Source: Nemertoderma westbladi (lineage: Eukaryota; Xenacoelomorpha; Nemertodermatida; Nemertodermatidae). From it: a stretch of DNA of 52,186 bases. Of this stretch, positions 9,716 through 21,540 are shown in pieces. The notes under the pieces are model-generated. The model was not told the origin of the DNA. It did not search any database and was given only the letters and a program-made list of their open reading frames with translations. The stretch spans positions 1-52,186 of the forward strand of contig JAUCBJ010008521.1 in assembly GCA_032718475.1 (NCBI GenBank), given 5' to 3'. Numbering within the stretch: position 1 is the first letter of the stretch; each line of letters starts with the position of its first letter. Both the position numbers and the translations under genes were made by a program.

Positions 9716-12700
9716 CTATAGGAAGATAAGATAAGATGTGAACTATTGTAATTGTAAGAAGGGAGAGATAGTCAAAGGAACCGTTGAACCTATACGAATA
9801 AGAGAAGATGTGAACTATTGTAACTGTAAGAAGGGAGAGATAGTCAAAGGTACCATTGTACCTATAGGAATAAGAGAAGATGTGAACTATTGTAACTGTA
9901 AGAAGGGAGAGATAGTCAAAGGAACCGTTGTACCTATAGGAATAAGAGAAGATGTGAACTATTGTAATTGTAAGAAGGGAGAGATAGTCAAAGGAACCAA
10001 CCATTGTACCTATAGGAATAAGAGAAGATGTGAACTATTGTAACTGTAAGAAGGGAGAGATAGTCAAAGGAACCAACCATTGTACCTATAGGAATAATAG
10101 AATATGTGAACTATTGTAACTGTAAGAAGGGAGAGATAGTCAAAGGAACCGTTGTACTACTAGGATCGGCATGCTGCATTGCAGCTGCATTTTTAAGAAT
10201 GCTGTGCCGGCTTATCGACAAAATTGCACCGCCACAACTCCCTATCACCCATGACATTTGCTAGATCATCCGCATCTTCAAGGCCAGTGTCCTTTAAGAT
10301 GCGTCTCAGGAAAGTCATGGGCTGTCCACCATGCTTATTCACTCCATGAGGCTGCCAGAGTACAAGATTATGCACTGGCTGGCTCTCATGGCGAAAGCAA
10401 TGTCCTGCAAAGCGGAGGCGATTTTTTTCTAGTGTCAAGCTTGGGGGAACCAATGGGACACCTTCAATGTTATATAGTGTCTGGTTGGACATGTGTGCAT
10501 TGTACTTGACACAATGAAACCGGCGTAGCGCATTCTTGTGAATGTGCCATCCAGAGATTTGGTGTCCTCAGCAGTTAGAGCCCGGCATGGACTCCCATAG
10601 AGGAGTACTGGAACTACTGCTGCTCTAAATAATCGGACCTTAAGTTTCCGATTAATTCTCAGTGACTTCCAAATCCTGGAAAGCCTATTCAAGGCTGCCC
10701 ATGCCTTTCCCTTACGTATTCGAAGGTCCTCACCTGACTTCCTGATCCATGATCCCAGGTAACAGAAGTCATCCACATGCTCAAGCATACCATCTTTTGA
10801 GCTTATGCTCATCCGATCAGAGACTTCCTGAGGACTTTCACAGTTAACTGTCAAAATTTTGGCCTTTCTGGAGTTAATAAAAAGACCAACACTAGAAGCA
10901 GCATGTTCTAATGAGCTGAGGAGCCGTTGGACTCCCTCTAGTGATTCTGAGAGTACTCATAAGTCATCAGCAAAGTCTAGATCAGTTAGGTACTTGGCAG
11001 GATTTCCTCGACTTCTGGAGCCAGTAGGTGGAGTTATCATCACCCCATCATCATTATGATGATCTAAGGACATGCGTAGAACATAATCAACAACAATTAT
11101 GAACAAGAATGGTGCAAGTGTGTCTCCCTGGAGGACGCTCCATAACACTTCAAATGGTTCTGTGTCACCGTCAACAGTAGACACAAATGTTGTCGAACCA
11201 TCGTATACTGATCTGATTGCTGCAATAATTTCATTAGGAATCCCATATAATGAAAGTATGCTGAACATACGTGAGCGAGAGACTGAATCAAAGGCCTTGA
11301 AGAAGTCAACAAAGATAACAGCCAGATGCCTCAGACACTTTTACTTCTATAAAGTTATCATGCAATACCCTGTCATTATTGAGGAGCTTTTCAAAGTGGG
11401 CCTTCCAACCGTTGAGGCGATCGGCTAGTGATTCAGCCTTAACCTTGGTGGTTGGTTGGCTTTTTCGACCAGCAAGCAAGTTGATCGATCTCCATGCCTG
11501 GGATGATTGCCTGCTGTCGTCAGTATCATTGATGACATCAAACTGTTGGTTTATTAGCTCCTGTAAATTAACAGAGTACTGCCTGTTCAGCGACCTAGAT
11601 GCAGCCTTAACTGCATTCTTGGCCGCTGTAGTCTGTTTCTGCGCCTTGTTGAGGTCATTTCGGCACTTCTGAATGTTGCTGTCAGTCCAGGGGGCCCGTT
11701 TCCTGTTTCGAGGGTATACAGGAACTGTTTCTGCAGCTGCTAACCGTTGTATCTATAGGAAGACTATTGTAACTGTAAGAAGGGAGAGATAGTCAAAGGA
11801 ACCGTTGTACCTATAGGAAGAAGAGAAGATGTGAACTATTGTAACTGTAAGAAGGGAGAGATAGTCAAAGGAACCGTTGTACCTATAGGAATAAGAAAAG
11901 ATCTGAACTATTGTAACTGTAAGAAGGGAGACATAGTCAAAGGAACCGTTGTACCTATAGGAATAAGAGAAGATGTGAACTATTGTAATTGTAAGAAGGG
12001 AGAGATAGTCAAAGGAACCATTGTACCTATAGGAAGAAGAGAAGATGTGAACTATTGTAACTGTAAGAAGGGAGATATAGTCAAAGGAACCGTTGTACCT
12101 ATAGGAATAAGATAAGATGTGAACTATTGTAATTGTAAGAAGGGAGAGATAGTCAAAGGAACCATTGTACCTATAGGAATAAGAGTAGATGTGAACTATT
12201 GTAACTGTAAGAAGGGAGACATAGTCAAAGGAACCGTTGTACCTATAGGAATAAGATAAGATGTGAACTATTGTAATTGTAAGAAGGGAGAGATAGTCAA
12301 AGGAACCATTGTACCTATAGGAATAAGAGTAGATGTGAACTATTGTAACTGTAAGAAGGGAGACATAGTCAAAGGAACCGTTGTACCTATAGGAATAAGA
12401 GAAGATGTGAACTATTGTAATTGTAAGAAGGGAGAGATAGTCAAAGGAACCGTTGTACCTATAGGAATAAGATAAGATGTGAACTATTGTAATTGTAAGA
12501 AGGGAGAGATAGTCAAAGGAACCATTGTACCTATAGGAATAAGAGAAGATGTGAACTATTGTAATTGTAAGAAGGGAGAGATAGTCAAAGGAACCGTTGT
12601 ACCTATAGAAATAAGATAAGATGTGAACTATTGTAACTGTAAGAAGGGAGAGATAGTCAAAGGAACCGTTGTACCTATAGGAATAAGATAAGATGTGAAC

Positions 12701-15700
12701 TATTGTAATTGTAAGAAGGGAGAGATAGTCAAAGGAACCATTGTACCTATAGGAATAAGAGAAGATGTGAACTATTGTAATTGTAAGAAGGGAGAGATAG
12801 TCAAAGGAACCGTTGTACCTATACGAATAAGATAAGATGTGAACTATTGTAATTGTAAGAAGGGAGAGATAGTCAAAGGAACCATTGTACCTATAGGAAT
12901 AAGAGAAGATGTGAACTATTGTAATTGTAAGAAGGGAGAGATAGTCAAAGGAACCAACCATTGTACCTATAGGAATAAGAGAAGATGTGAACTATTGTAA
13001 TTGTAAGAAGGGAGAGATAGTCAAAGGAACCGTTGTACCTATAGGAATAAGATAAGATGTGAACTATTGTAATTGTAAGAAGGGAGAGATAGTCAAAGGA
13101 ACCGTAGTACCTATAGGAATAAGATAAGATGTGAACTATTGTAATTGTAAGAAGGGAGAGATAGTCAAAGGAACCAACCATTGTACCTATAGGAATAAGA
13201 GAAGATGTGAACTATTGTAATTGTAAGAAGGGAGAGATAGTCAAAGGAACCATTGTACCTATAGGAAGAAGAGAAGATGTGAACTATTGTAATTGTAAGA
13301 AGGGAGAGATAGTCAAAGGAACCAACCATTGTACCTATAGGAATAAGAGTAGATGTGAACTATTGTAACTGTAAGAAGGGAGACATAGTCAAAGGAACCG
13401 TTGTACCTATAGGAATAAGATAAGATGTGAACTATTGTAATTGTAAGAAGGGAGAGATAGTCAAAGGAACCGTTGTACCTATAGGAATAAGAGAAGATGT
13501 GAACTATTGTAACTGTAAGAAGGGAGACATAGTCAAAGGAACCGTTGTACCTATAGGAATAAGATAAGATGTGAACTATTGTAATTGTAAGAAGGGAGAG
13601 ATAGTCAAAGGAACCGTTGTACCTATACGAATAAGAGAAGATGTGAACTATTGTAATTGTAAGAAGGGAGAGATAGTCAAAGGAACCGTTGTACCTATAG
13701 GAATAAGATAAGATGTGAACTATTGTAATTGTAAGAAGGGAGAGATACTCAAAGGAACCAACCATTGTACCTATAGGAATAAGAGAAGATGTGAACTATT
13801 GTAATTGTAAGAAGGGAGAGATAGTCAAAGGAACCGTTGAACCTATAGGAATAAGAGTAGATGTGAACTATTGTAACTGTAAGAAGGGAGAGATAGTCAA
13901 AGGAACCGTTGTACCTATAGGAATAAGATAAGATGTGAACTATTGTAATTGTAAGAAGGGAGAGATAGTCAAAGGAACCGTTGTACCTATAGGAATAAGA
14001 TAAGATGTGAACTATTGTAATTGTAAGAAGGGAGAGATACTCAAAGGAACCAACCATTGTACCTATAGGAATAAGAGAAGATGTGAACTATTGTAATTGT
14101 AAGAAGGGAGAGATAGTCAAAGGAACCGTTGAACCTATAGGAATAAGAGTAGATGTGAACTATTGTAACTGTAAGAAGGGAGAGATAGTCAAAGGAACCG
14201 TTGTACCTATAGGAATAAGAGAAGATGTGAACTATTGTAACTGTAAGAAGGGAGAGATAGTCAAAGGAACCGTTGTACCTATAGGAATAAGATAAGATGT
14301 GAACTATTGTAATTGTAAGAAGGGAGAGATAGTCAAAGGAACCGTTGTACCTATAGGAATAAGATAAGATGTGAACTATTGTAATTGTAAGAAGGGAGAG
14401 ATACTCAAAGGAACCAACCATTGTACCTATAGGAATAAGAGAAGATGTGAACTATTGTAATTGTAAGAAGGGAGAGATAGTCAAAGGAACCGTTGTACCT
14501 ATAGGAATAAGATAAGATGTGAACTATTGTAATTGTAAGAAGGGAGAGATAGTCAAAGGAACCGTTGTACCTATAGGAATAAGATAAGATGTGAACTATT
14601 GTAATTGTAAGAAGGGAGAGATAGTCAAAGGAACCAACCATTGTACCTATAGGAATAAGAGAAGATGTGAACTATTGTAATTGTAAGAAGGGAGAGATAG
14701 TCAAAGGAACCGTTGTACCTATAGGAATAAGATAAGATGTGAACTATTGTAATTGTAAGAAGGGAGAGATAGTCAAAGGAACCATTGTACCTATAGGAAT
14801 AAGAGTAGATGTGAACTATTGTAACTGTAAGAAGGGAGAGATAGTCAAAGGAACCGTTGTACCTATAGGAATAAGATAAGATGTGAACTATTGTAATTGT
14901 AAGAAGGGAGAGATAGTCAAAGGAACCAACCATTGTACCTATAGGAATAAGAGAAGATGTGAACTATTGTAATTGTAAGAAGGGAGAGATAGTCAAAGGA
15001 ACCGTTGTACCTATAGGAATAAGATAAGATGTGAACTATTGTAATTGTAAGAAGGGAGAGATAGTCAAAGGAACCGTTGTACCTATAGGAATAAGATAAG
15101 ATGTGAACTATTGTAATTGTAAGAAGGGAGAGATAGTCAAAGGAACCGTTGTACCTATAGGAATAAGATAAGATGTGAACTATTGTAATTGTAAGAAGGG
15201 AGAGATACTCAAAGGAACCAACCATTGTACCTATAGGAATAAGAGAAGATGTGAACTATTGTAATTGTAAGAAGGGAGAGATAGTCAAAGGAACCGTTGT
15301 ACCTATAGGAATAATAGAAGATGTTAACTATTGTAACTGTAAGAAGGGAGAGATACTCAAAGGAACCAACCATTGTACCTATAGGAATAAGAGAAGATGT
15401 GAACTATTGTAATTGTAAGAAGGGAGAGATAGTCAAAGGAACCGTTGTACCTATAGGAATAAGATAAGATGTGAACTATTGTAATTGTAAGAAGGGAGAG
15501 ATACTCAAAGGAACCAACCATTGTACCTATAGGAATAAGAGAAGATGTGAACTATTGTAATTGTAAGAAGGGAGAGATAGTCAAAGGAACCGTTGTACCT
15601 ATAGGAATAATAGAAGATGTTAACTATTGTAACTGTAAGAAGGGAGAGATAGTCAAAGGAACCAACCATTGTACCTATAGGAATAAGAGAAGATGTGAAC

Positions 15701-17436
15701 TATTGTAACTGTAAGAAGGGAGACATAGTCAAAGGAATTATTATAGCTCTGGGGGGAATAGAAAAAATGTTTTGGGAAACATTGTAACTCTGGAAAGTGG
15801 TGAGAGTTTTAGAGGAACCATTGTAACTGTTGGGCTAAAAGTATAGTGTGTGTGGACAATCACTCTTAATGTAAGGAGATGCGATCAATAAATACGGCCT
15901 CTAATATTTCTTGCTTATCTTTATTTTGTATTACTGTTTATTTTTGTTTATTAACCTGTAGTATTGGTTATCCTTGCCTTTCAGTAAGTTGTTAAGATGT
16001 AGTTTATTCTTTAGCGGGATCTTGGAATTCTCTTCAATTAGATATTTAGCAGCATCGAGAATTGGCGCAATCACATGATTTTTCTCTTCACATTCCTATT
16101 GGATAAAGAATTATTATTTAATTATATAATTATATAATTTTTTGGTTTTACTATAACTTTACATACAAATAAATCTTTTTGTTTAGAAGACCCCGACCCA
16201 CATCCTTTATAATTTTTTATGTTTTGTATAATAATTAACAATTTTCATCAATTTTCCAAGAAATGTAAAGTCAAATTATTCATAAAGGAATGTTTTAGTG
16301 TGGGTTTGGGAAGTACACTGCAACCTGCACGCGTTCTTAGATTTTTTAGTTAAAAAATATTTTTTTCTAGCAATACCACTTTATTTTATAAATAGCTTGT
16401 TGCAACTCACCTCAAAAACGAATCCGATGACAGCCAATCCGTTTGGGGTGGTTAGTGCTTCATCCGTAGACAGACCTTTCTGTTTACAAACAATATGCAT
16501 CTCGGCAGCGAACTTGCGGCCGTTAATAGCGTGCTCCGAGCCGTCGTGTTGGTTGAACCCCCAATGGACGTGAACGTTGAAGACTTGGTAGTCTCCAGGG
16601 AGACGACCTCCGAGGACGTCAACGAAATGTTTATCGTTACCTATTTGTAACTGCGGGATATAATTAGAAAATTCATAAATAGGGTTTAAGAATTAGAGTA
16701 GTTCAAGATTAATATAATCTAATAGGAAACACTTAAATCGTATGGGATCATTTTTGTAAATTAATCGTATTATATTAACTTTAGCTATTTTATTTGAATT
16801 AATAGATTATGAAACGGTATTACGACAATTGTGGAGAATCGGGAAGCCTGGATGGACCTAATTTCCACTGTACGAGTTCGCTCACCTTATAGTACTGTAG
16901 TTCGGAAATACAGGTTCAATATTGCCCAGTAAAGATTGCTTAAAATATGTAAAAGGTCACACATTGTAGATATATAATTATATGCCTACTACAACAGTTA
17001 GGCCTACCACTGTAAAGAAAGATAATAATTAATATGTAGACTTAGTGTAGTATTAGGATAGTATCAGCATCGCATAGATAGTAATACTACTCTACTACAG
17101 GTGATGCCAGTATTAACTCATTAAACAGAAACTTAATATTGAACTCGAAATTTAGCTGAAACCTGAAACTGAAATTAACTTTTGAAACACATTGCGATTA
17201 CATACCTTGATCCCGTGACCGTAGTTTTGGTCTAAGGTCCCATTGTGCGGGCGAATAGTGGGTAAATAAAACTGTTGCAACGAACATGTTGGTATGGCAA
17301 CGGAGTCATCAATGTCGATCGGTGATTGGTTGTGTCCGTTGCCATAGACAATAATATCCTGTAGATTGACAGGGTTACCATGGCACGCAGTTGAGACAAC
17401 GGCGATAATTAGGCTTATTATAATAGGAAGAAACAT
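9487..17436 (-). CDS. Alpha-carbonic anhydrase, secreted, four exons
   Basis: Alpha-carbonic anhydrases hydrate CO2 to bicarbonate using a zinc held by three histidines. I assemble exons 17436-17206, 16650-16411, 16095-15956 and 9715-9487: 840 bases, 279 residues plus stop, all junctions GT-AG. The protein has a hydrophobic signal peptide (residues 1-18), the QSPIDI motif, His74 at the proton-shuttle place, zinc ligands His104, His106 and His129, Glu116, and the SLTTP loop (Thr210, Thr211). Spacings equal those of vertebrate CA II (94/96/119, 64, 106). It should be active. The usual second Pro and Cys after SLTTP are Gly and Phe, so the common extracellular disulfide is probably absent. The start context ACCAACATG is good. 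Intron 3 is 6.2 kb and packed with repeats. Confidence 0.93.
9716..10155. repeat. 72-bp minisatellite, exon-proximal block
   Basis: About six units of 72 bp, some 76 bp, lie inside carbonic anhydrase intron 3 right up to the acceptor of exon 4. On the minus strand each unit reads TTATTCCTATAG then GTACAACGGTTCC, copying the real splice junction. Confidence 0.9.
10156..11742 (-). mobile_element. RTE-like LINE, truncated and internally deleted
   Basis: Minus-strand pieces keep the LINE order: an AWRSINLLAGRKS block (about 11430-11600), a reverse transcriptase part with KAFD and QGDTLAPFLF (10957-11330; the YADD box reads FADD), then a C-terminal part with YLGSWI, LLYGS and GHCFRHES (10193-10860). 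Frameshifts and an internal deletion break it. It sits inside the 72-bp minisatellite; AACCGTTGTA occurs at both edges and may be the target duplication. It is transcribed in the same direction as the host gene. Confidence 0.8.
11743..15737. repeat. 72-bp minisatellite, main block (about 55 units)
   Basis: The unit is GTACCTATAGGAATAAGAGA... to ...AAAGGAACCGTT, 72 bp. Because 72 is divisible by three, several frames stay open, giving long spurious ORFs with a 24-residue repeat on both strands. Some units carry an extra AACC (76 bp); these recur after 2-6 normal units and give a higher-order pattern toward the 15.7-kb end. Each unit on the minus strand has two acceptor-like sites: CCCTTCTTACAG and TTATTCCTATAG. 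Degenerate remains continue to about 15830. Confidence 0.92.
15956..16095 (-). CDS. Carbonic anhydrase exon 3
   Basis: 140 bases after acceptor CCAATAG; ends in TACTACAG before donor GTTAAT. It encodes the helical part up to LLKGKDNQYYR, with the Arg codon split across the next intron. Confidence 0.88.
16411..16650 (-). CDS. Carbonic anhydrase exon 2
   Basis: 80 codons, phase 0 at both ends; acceptor CCCGCAG, donor GAG|GTGAGT. It carries HVHWG, GSEH and the EMH zinc ligand. Confidence 0.93.
16808..16890 (+). mobile_element. LINE 3' tail fragment in intron
   Basis: GACAATTGTGGAGAATCGGG and AAGCCTGGATGGA..AATTTCCACTG match the 3' end of the RTE-like LINE at 24310-24385. It is a short 5'-truncated insertion within carbonic anhydrase intron 1 (16651-17205). 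Confidence 0.7.
17206..17436 (-). CDS. Carbonic anhydrase exon 1
   Basis: 77 codons from the ATG, holding the signal peptide, QSPIDI and the NYGHGIK segment. It ends CAAG before donor GTATGT, phase 0. Confidence 0.9.
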
Positions 17437-18576
17437 GATGTTGGTAGCAGCAATATTATAAATAAAACGTAAGTATATATTAATATTATTACTATTGTTT
17501 ATATGTGGTCTGGTTTCAATAATTTAAATTAGATTTATACTGTAATTACTAATAATAATGTACTGAAACATGAAACTGTAAACCAGAAGGCTAAATAAAG
17601 TCAAAACTATATCACGTGGCCGCCTCTAAGAAATTATATTAATACTCGGCTGTAAGAACATTTTATATTGGTTAGTCTGTGTCACAAAGGACTGACCAAG
17701 TGACCAATTACAATCCATCACATATTCTATAGATACAGCGCTAAAAGGGCCTTCACTTCATACAGTAAACCCCCAGTACTGATTGTTAGGGAATATTCAA
17801 ATCGAACTTACCTATAATGTATAGGCTGGAGAGGCATTGTTACCTGCTTTCCTATGGTTCTGAGATACAAAGGTATTCATTGTTCGTAAGACCTTCACTC
17901 CCCATCTATTATTTTATTAGGCCTATTATTATGTACCAGGCCTACTTATATCCACTTAACAATAATGTTGGTAGTACATTGAACTGGAGTTTCATTATTC
18001 TTAATTGTTAATGTTAATTATTGTGGTAGGCCTACATATTGGCGAAACATGACCCCCTACCCTTATACAGCAATATTATACAACATTCAATCACACTCTC
18101 ATTCAACCTCCACCCGAACTAAAAATCAGAAAAATGTCGCCATCAATTAGTGCAATAAATTTGTCGTCTCCAATATATTTATTTAATTTACCAAAAAGGT
18201 GTAAAATATTAAATTAAGTTCTCGACTCCAATAAAACTAAGTTTGAAGAGTTTCCGTATCAATTAATCCGTATCAATTAATCCGTATCACACTGTAATCT
18301 TATAAAGTACTTATAAAGATAAATCTTGATAAATAGTTAAATTAATACACCGACACCACTGAATCTAATTCTACTGAATAAAGTTGAAAGGGCAACTAAG
18401 GAGGTTGGATTGCATTTAAAAGCCACCAAGACCGAATTCATGATTTATATAATGTTAATGGAGACCACAATAGATCAGATAGTGGCGCACATCGGACGAC
18501 ATAGGCCTATGTATTTTTCGCAATAATTTTTATTGTCCGTTTAAATCACTCATGATGTCCTTTTTTTGACTTTTTA
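17437..18576. other. AT-rich region upstream of carbonic anhydrase
   Basis: The bases just upstream of the start codon contain TATTTATAATATT on the minus strand, a possible TATA region. Beyond that I see only AT-rich sequence and short ORFs without recognisable features. Confidence 0.35.
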
Positions 18577-18762
18577 TGTCCTCCAGAAATTTACCATTAG
18601 GTTCCATGCTACCGGTTTCTCTACTGCTGTTCTCTCAGGCTATCAGTGCCGGTATTAGTTTTTTTTTACTCATTATGTCCTCCAGAAATTTACCGTTAGG
18701 TTCCATGCTACCGGTTTCTCTACTGCTGTTCTCTCAGGCTATCAGTACCGGTATTAGTACAC
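18577..18762. repeat. Two direct copies of an 84-bp segment
   Basis: TATGTCCTCCAGAAATTTAC through CTATCAGT.CCGGTATTAG occurs at about 18577-18660 and 18679-18762, 102 bp apart, nearly identical. Confidence 0.8.
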
Positions 18763-18899
18763 TATTTTGCAGTTTGCTGTATTCTATGTACAGATGTAGG
18801 TATAAAGCAGGTATTTTAGGTATTTTAGTACCGGTTCCGGCACCGGTACTGCTGTAGGCCGATTGTGTAGCCTACCATTTAAATACGGTAATGGTAGGT

Positions 18900-19440
18900 C
18901 TACTGGCTGACCGGTTGTTTTGGTTAGAAAATCCCGCCTCTGTAACCTGCTCCTTTCCCTGATTTGGTAAAGTGACCGTTTATTGTTTGGGTTAGAAAGG
19001 CCCGCCTCTGTAACCTGCTCCTTTCCTTCATTTTGTAAAGTGACTGTTTATTGTTTTGGTTAGAAAATCCCGCCTCTGTAACTTGCTCCTTTCCCTCAAT
19101 TAGTTAAGTGATCGTTTATTGTTTTGGTTAGGAAATCCCGCCTCTGTAATCTGCTCCTTTCTCTCAATTGGTAATGTTATCGTTTATTGTTTTGGTTACC
19201 ATCTATGTAACCTGCTCCTTTCCTTCATTTGGTAAAGTGATTGTTTATTGTTTTGGTTAGAAAATCCCGCCTCTGTAACTCTCCTTTCTCTGATTTGGTA
19301 AAGTGACCGTTTATTGTTTTGGTTAGAAAGGCTAGCCTCTGTAACCTGCTCCTTTCCTTCATTTGGTAAAGTCACTGTTTATTGTTTTGGTTAGAAAATC
19401 CGGCCTTAACCTGCTCCTTTCCATCAATTGGTAATTGTTT
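18900..19440. repeat. Minisatellite, about 62-bp unit, about 8-9 copies
   Basis: Repeated words are TTGTTTTGGTTAGAAAATCC, CGCCTCTGTAACCTGCTCCT and GGTAAAGTGACCGTTTA, with substitutions and short deletions between copies. Confidence 0.8.
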
Positions 19441-19554
19441 TTGGCTATAAAATGAGTGTTTTGCTACGTCATGTGGTAATCGATTATCGACAACAACCTC
19501 AAACTATTAAATTTAGAGTCTTTTACCATAGGCGCATATGGAAATCTAGCTCAT

Positions 19555-19870
19555 AGTCTATAAATCATGGAATTTTGAATGTTTTGGCACAGGCATAGTG
19601 AAACCAACTGTCCGACAGACCAGAAATCAACAAATTTTGAATGTTTTGGCACAGGCATAGTGAAACCAACTGTCCGACAGACCAGAAATCAGCAAATTTT
19701 GAATGTTTTGGCACAGGCAAGGTGAAACCAACTGTCCGACAGACCAGAAATCAACAAATTTTGAATGTTTTGGCACAGGCATAGTGAAACCAACTGTCCG
19801 ACAGACCAGAAATCAACAAATTTTGAATGTTTTCGCATAGGCATGTTGAAATCAACTCTCTGACAGTCCA
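19555..19870. repeat. Minisatellite, about 63-bp unit, about 5 copies
   Basis: The unit contains AAATTTTGAATGTTTTGGCA, CAGGCATAGTGAAACCAACT and GTCCGACAGACCAGAAATCA. The last copy is the most diverged. Confidence 0.85.
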
Positions 19871-20377
19871 GAAATCAGCAGTCTGACAGTTTGAAGAAAT
19901 ACATACATAAAAATTCACTAAAAGGACATCAAAAGTCATTAAAGGGACAACAAAAGTCATTATGCACAATTCGTAAAAAAAGGAGGACAAAAAAGTCAAA
20001 TAAAAGGACATAAAAAATCACTGCCTTTATTTTTTATTAATTGAGGTCACCCGCACTAGATAAATAACAACTAATAGTAATTACTGTACAATTGATAATA
20101 ATCCACTAAGAAAAGTTGATGACTACAAGCCAGTACAGTACTACAGACTGCCTAAAAATATATTTTACTGTAAACATGAAAATACAGGAAATGTACTGTA
20201 TTTATTTATTATGATGTCCTATCTTGGTTTGGTGATTGTTAGGATAATAATGTCATTTAACTGTGTGTATAAATATTTATCTTATCTGTATTATATTATT
20301 TTATTACTATGATTCGATTGGTAATAAAAATAACAAGTATTTATTATCATGTAAAATAATAATTACATCAAACATTG

Positions 20378-20527
20378 TATAGGCAATATAGGTATTGGTA
20401 TTGCCTATATAGGTATTGGTATTGCCTATATAGGTATTGGTATTGCCTATATAAGTATTGGTATTGCCTATATACTGTAGGTATTGGTATTGCCTATATA
20501 GGTATTGGTATTGCCTATATAGGTATG
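20378..20527. repeat. 21-bp tandem repeat, about 7 copies
   Basis: The unit is TATAGGTATTGGTATTGCCTA; one copy is lengthened by an inserted ACTGTA. Confidence 0.85.
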
Positions 20528-20529
20528 TC

Positions 20530-20989
20530 AAACAAAACATAATTACCACTAGAGTTTTTCAGCTTATTTCCAAGGGTGTCCTTTATGTTACTTGGTTACA
20601 AATATAATATTTACAAATACAATACACTACGCTAACCTAAAACCAATATAAAACATACTAAATTACACTCTATACAACATTACCCCTACCGAGAGCGTGA
20701 CAATGCACTACAGTACTCAAAGATAAAGATGTACAGTAGCTATTGTTTGTGCACTACAATTTATTATAAAACACAATTCACGTAATTAACATTGTTAGTA
20801 GGGGTAGTTGGCACTCCGTAGGACTAGGACTACTGTCAAATTTTAATAGTTCCTGTTGAAAAATCTCCAACATTCAACCACTAAGAAATAATAATAATGA
20901 CGATACAGTTAGTACTGTAGGTAACCTAACTCAGGAGGCACACTTGGTTCAAGGTGTAAGAAATGGACCCCTACAGTCGGCAGCAGGGC
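20530..20989. other. No gene seen
   Basis: AT-rich sequence between the 21-bp repeat and the LINE. No exon, repeat array or RNA gene is evident. Confidence 0.4.
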
Positions 20990-21540
20990 TGTAGGTCATG
21001 GATAGGCGGAAGGTAATCAACCAACGGCTAGACATGCTGACAAGGTCGGCGGAAGGTAATCAACGGCGACCTACTGCGAAGACGCTTGTAGGAGTTGCGA
21101 CCACAAGCGGTTTACTCCCGCAACTGAAAGATATGAGTATGAGAACCCTCCAGGAGAAATACCGGCTCGGTCGTCGCCCGGATCAACAAGGACCGCGTCC
21201 CTCAGTGGTACACCAGGCTGGGGTCGATAAATCGGCTTCTGGAACAGAAGACAGAGAAGAAAGAAGACCCAACCTGCTGAAATGTAAAAAGACACTAAAG
21301 ATTGCTACAATAAACGCACGCACGCTGAAAGCACATAACAAACAGGGTGACATGGTCGCTCTAGCAATGGAAGTTGCTACAGTCCAACCAATGCCTCAGA
21401 GCCAGAACAAGCAGTCAAGTTTTATGAAGATCTGACTGAACTTATAAAGGACATTCCGAAACACAATGTTAAAGTCATTGCTGGTGACCTGAATGCGCAC
21501 ATTGCCCCAGAAGACATCAAGGGTTACACACTTGTCGAGA

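Noticed and set aside
11753-12961. A 402-codon minus-strand ORF with 24-residue hydrophobic repeats and plus-strand Cys-Lys repeat ORFs
   Set aside because: They arise because the minisatellite unit is 72 bp, divisible by three, and lacks stops in several frames. No start context, no unique sequence, and both strands are open alike.
9716-15737. CRISPR-like array
   Set aside because: Units are contiguous 72-bp repeats without unique spacers, inside a eukaryotic intron.
20307-20549. 80-codon Tyr-rich ORF (minus strand)
   Set aside because: Produced by the 21-bp tandem repeat.
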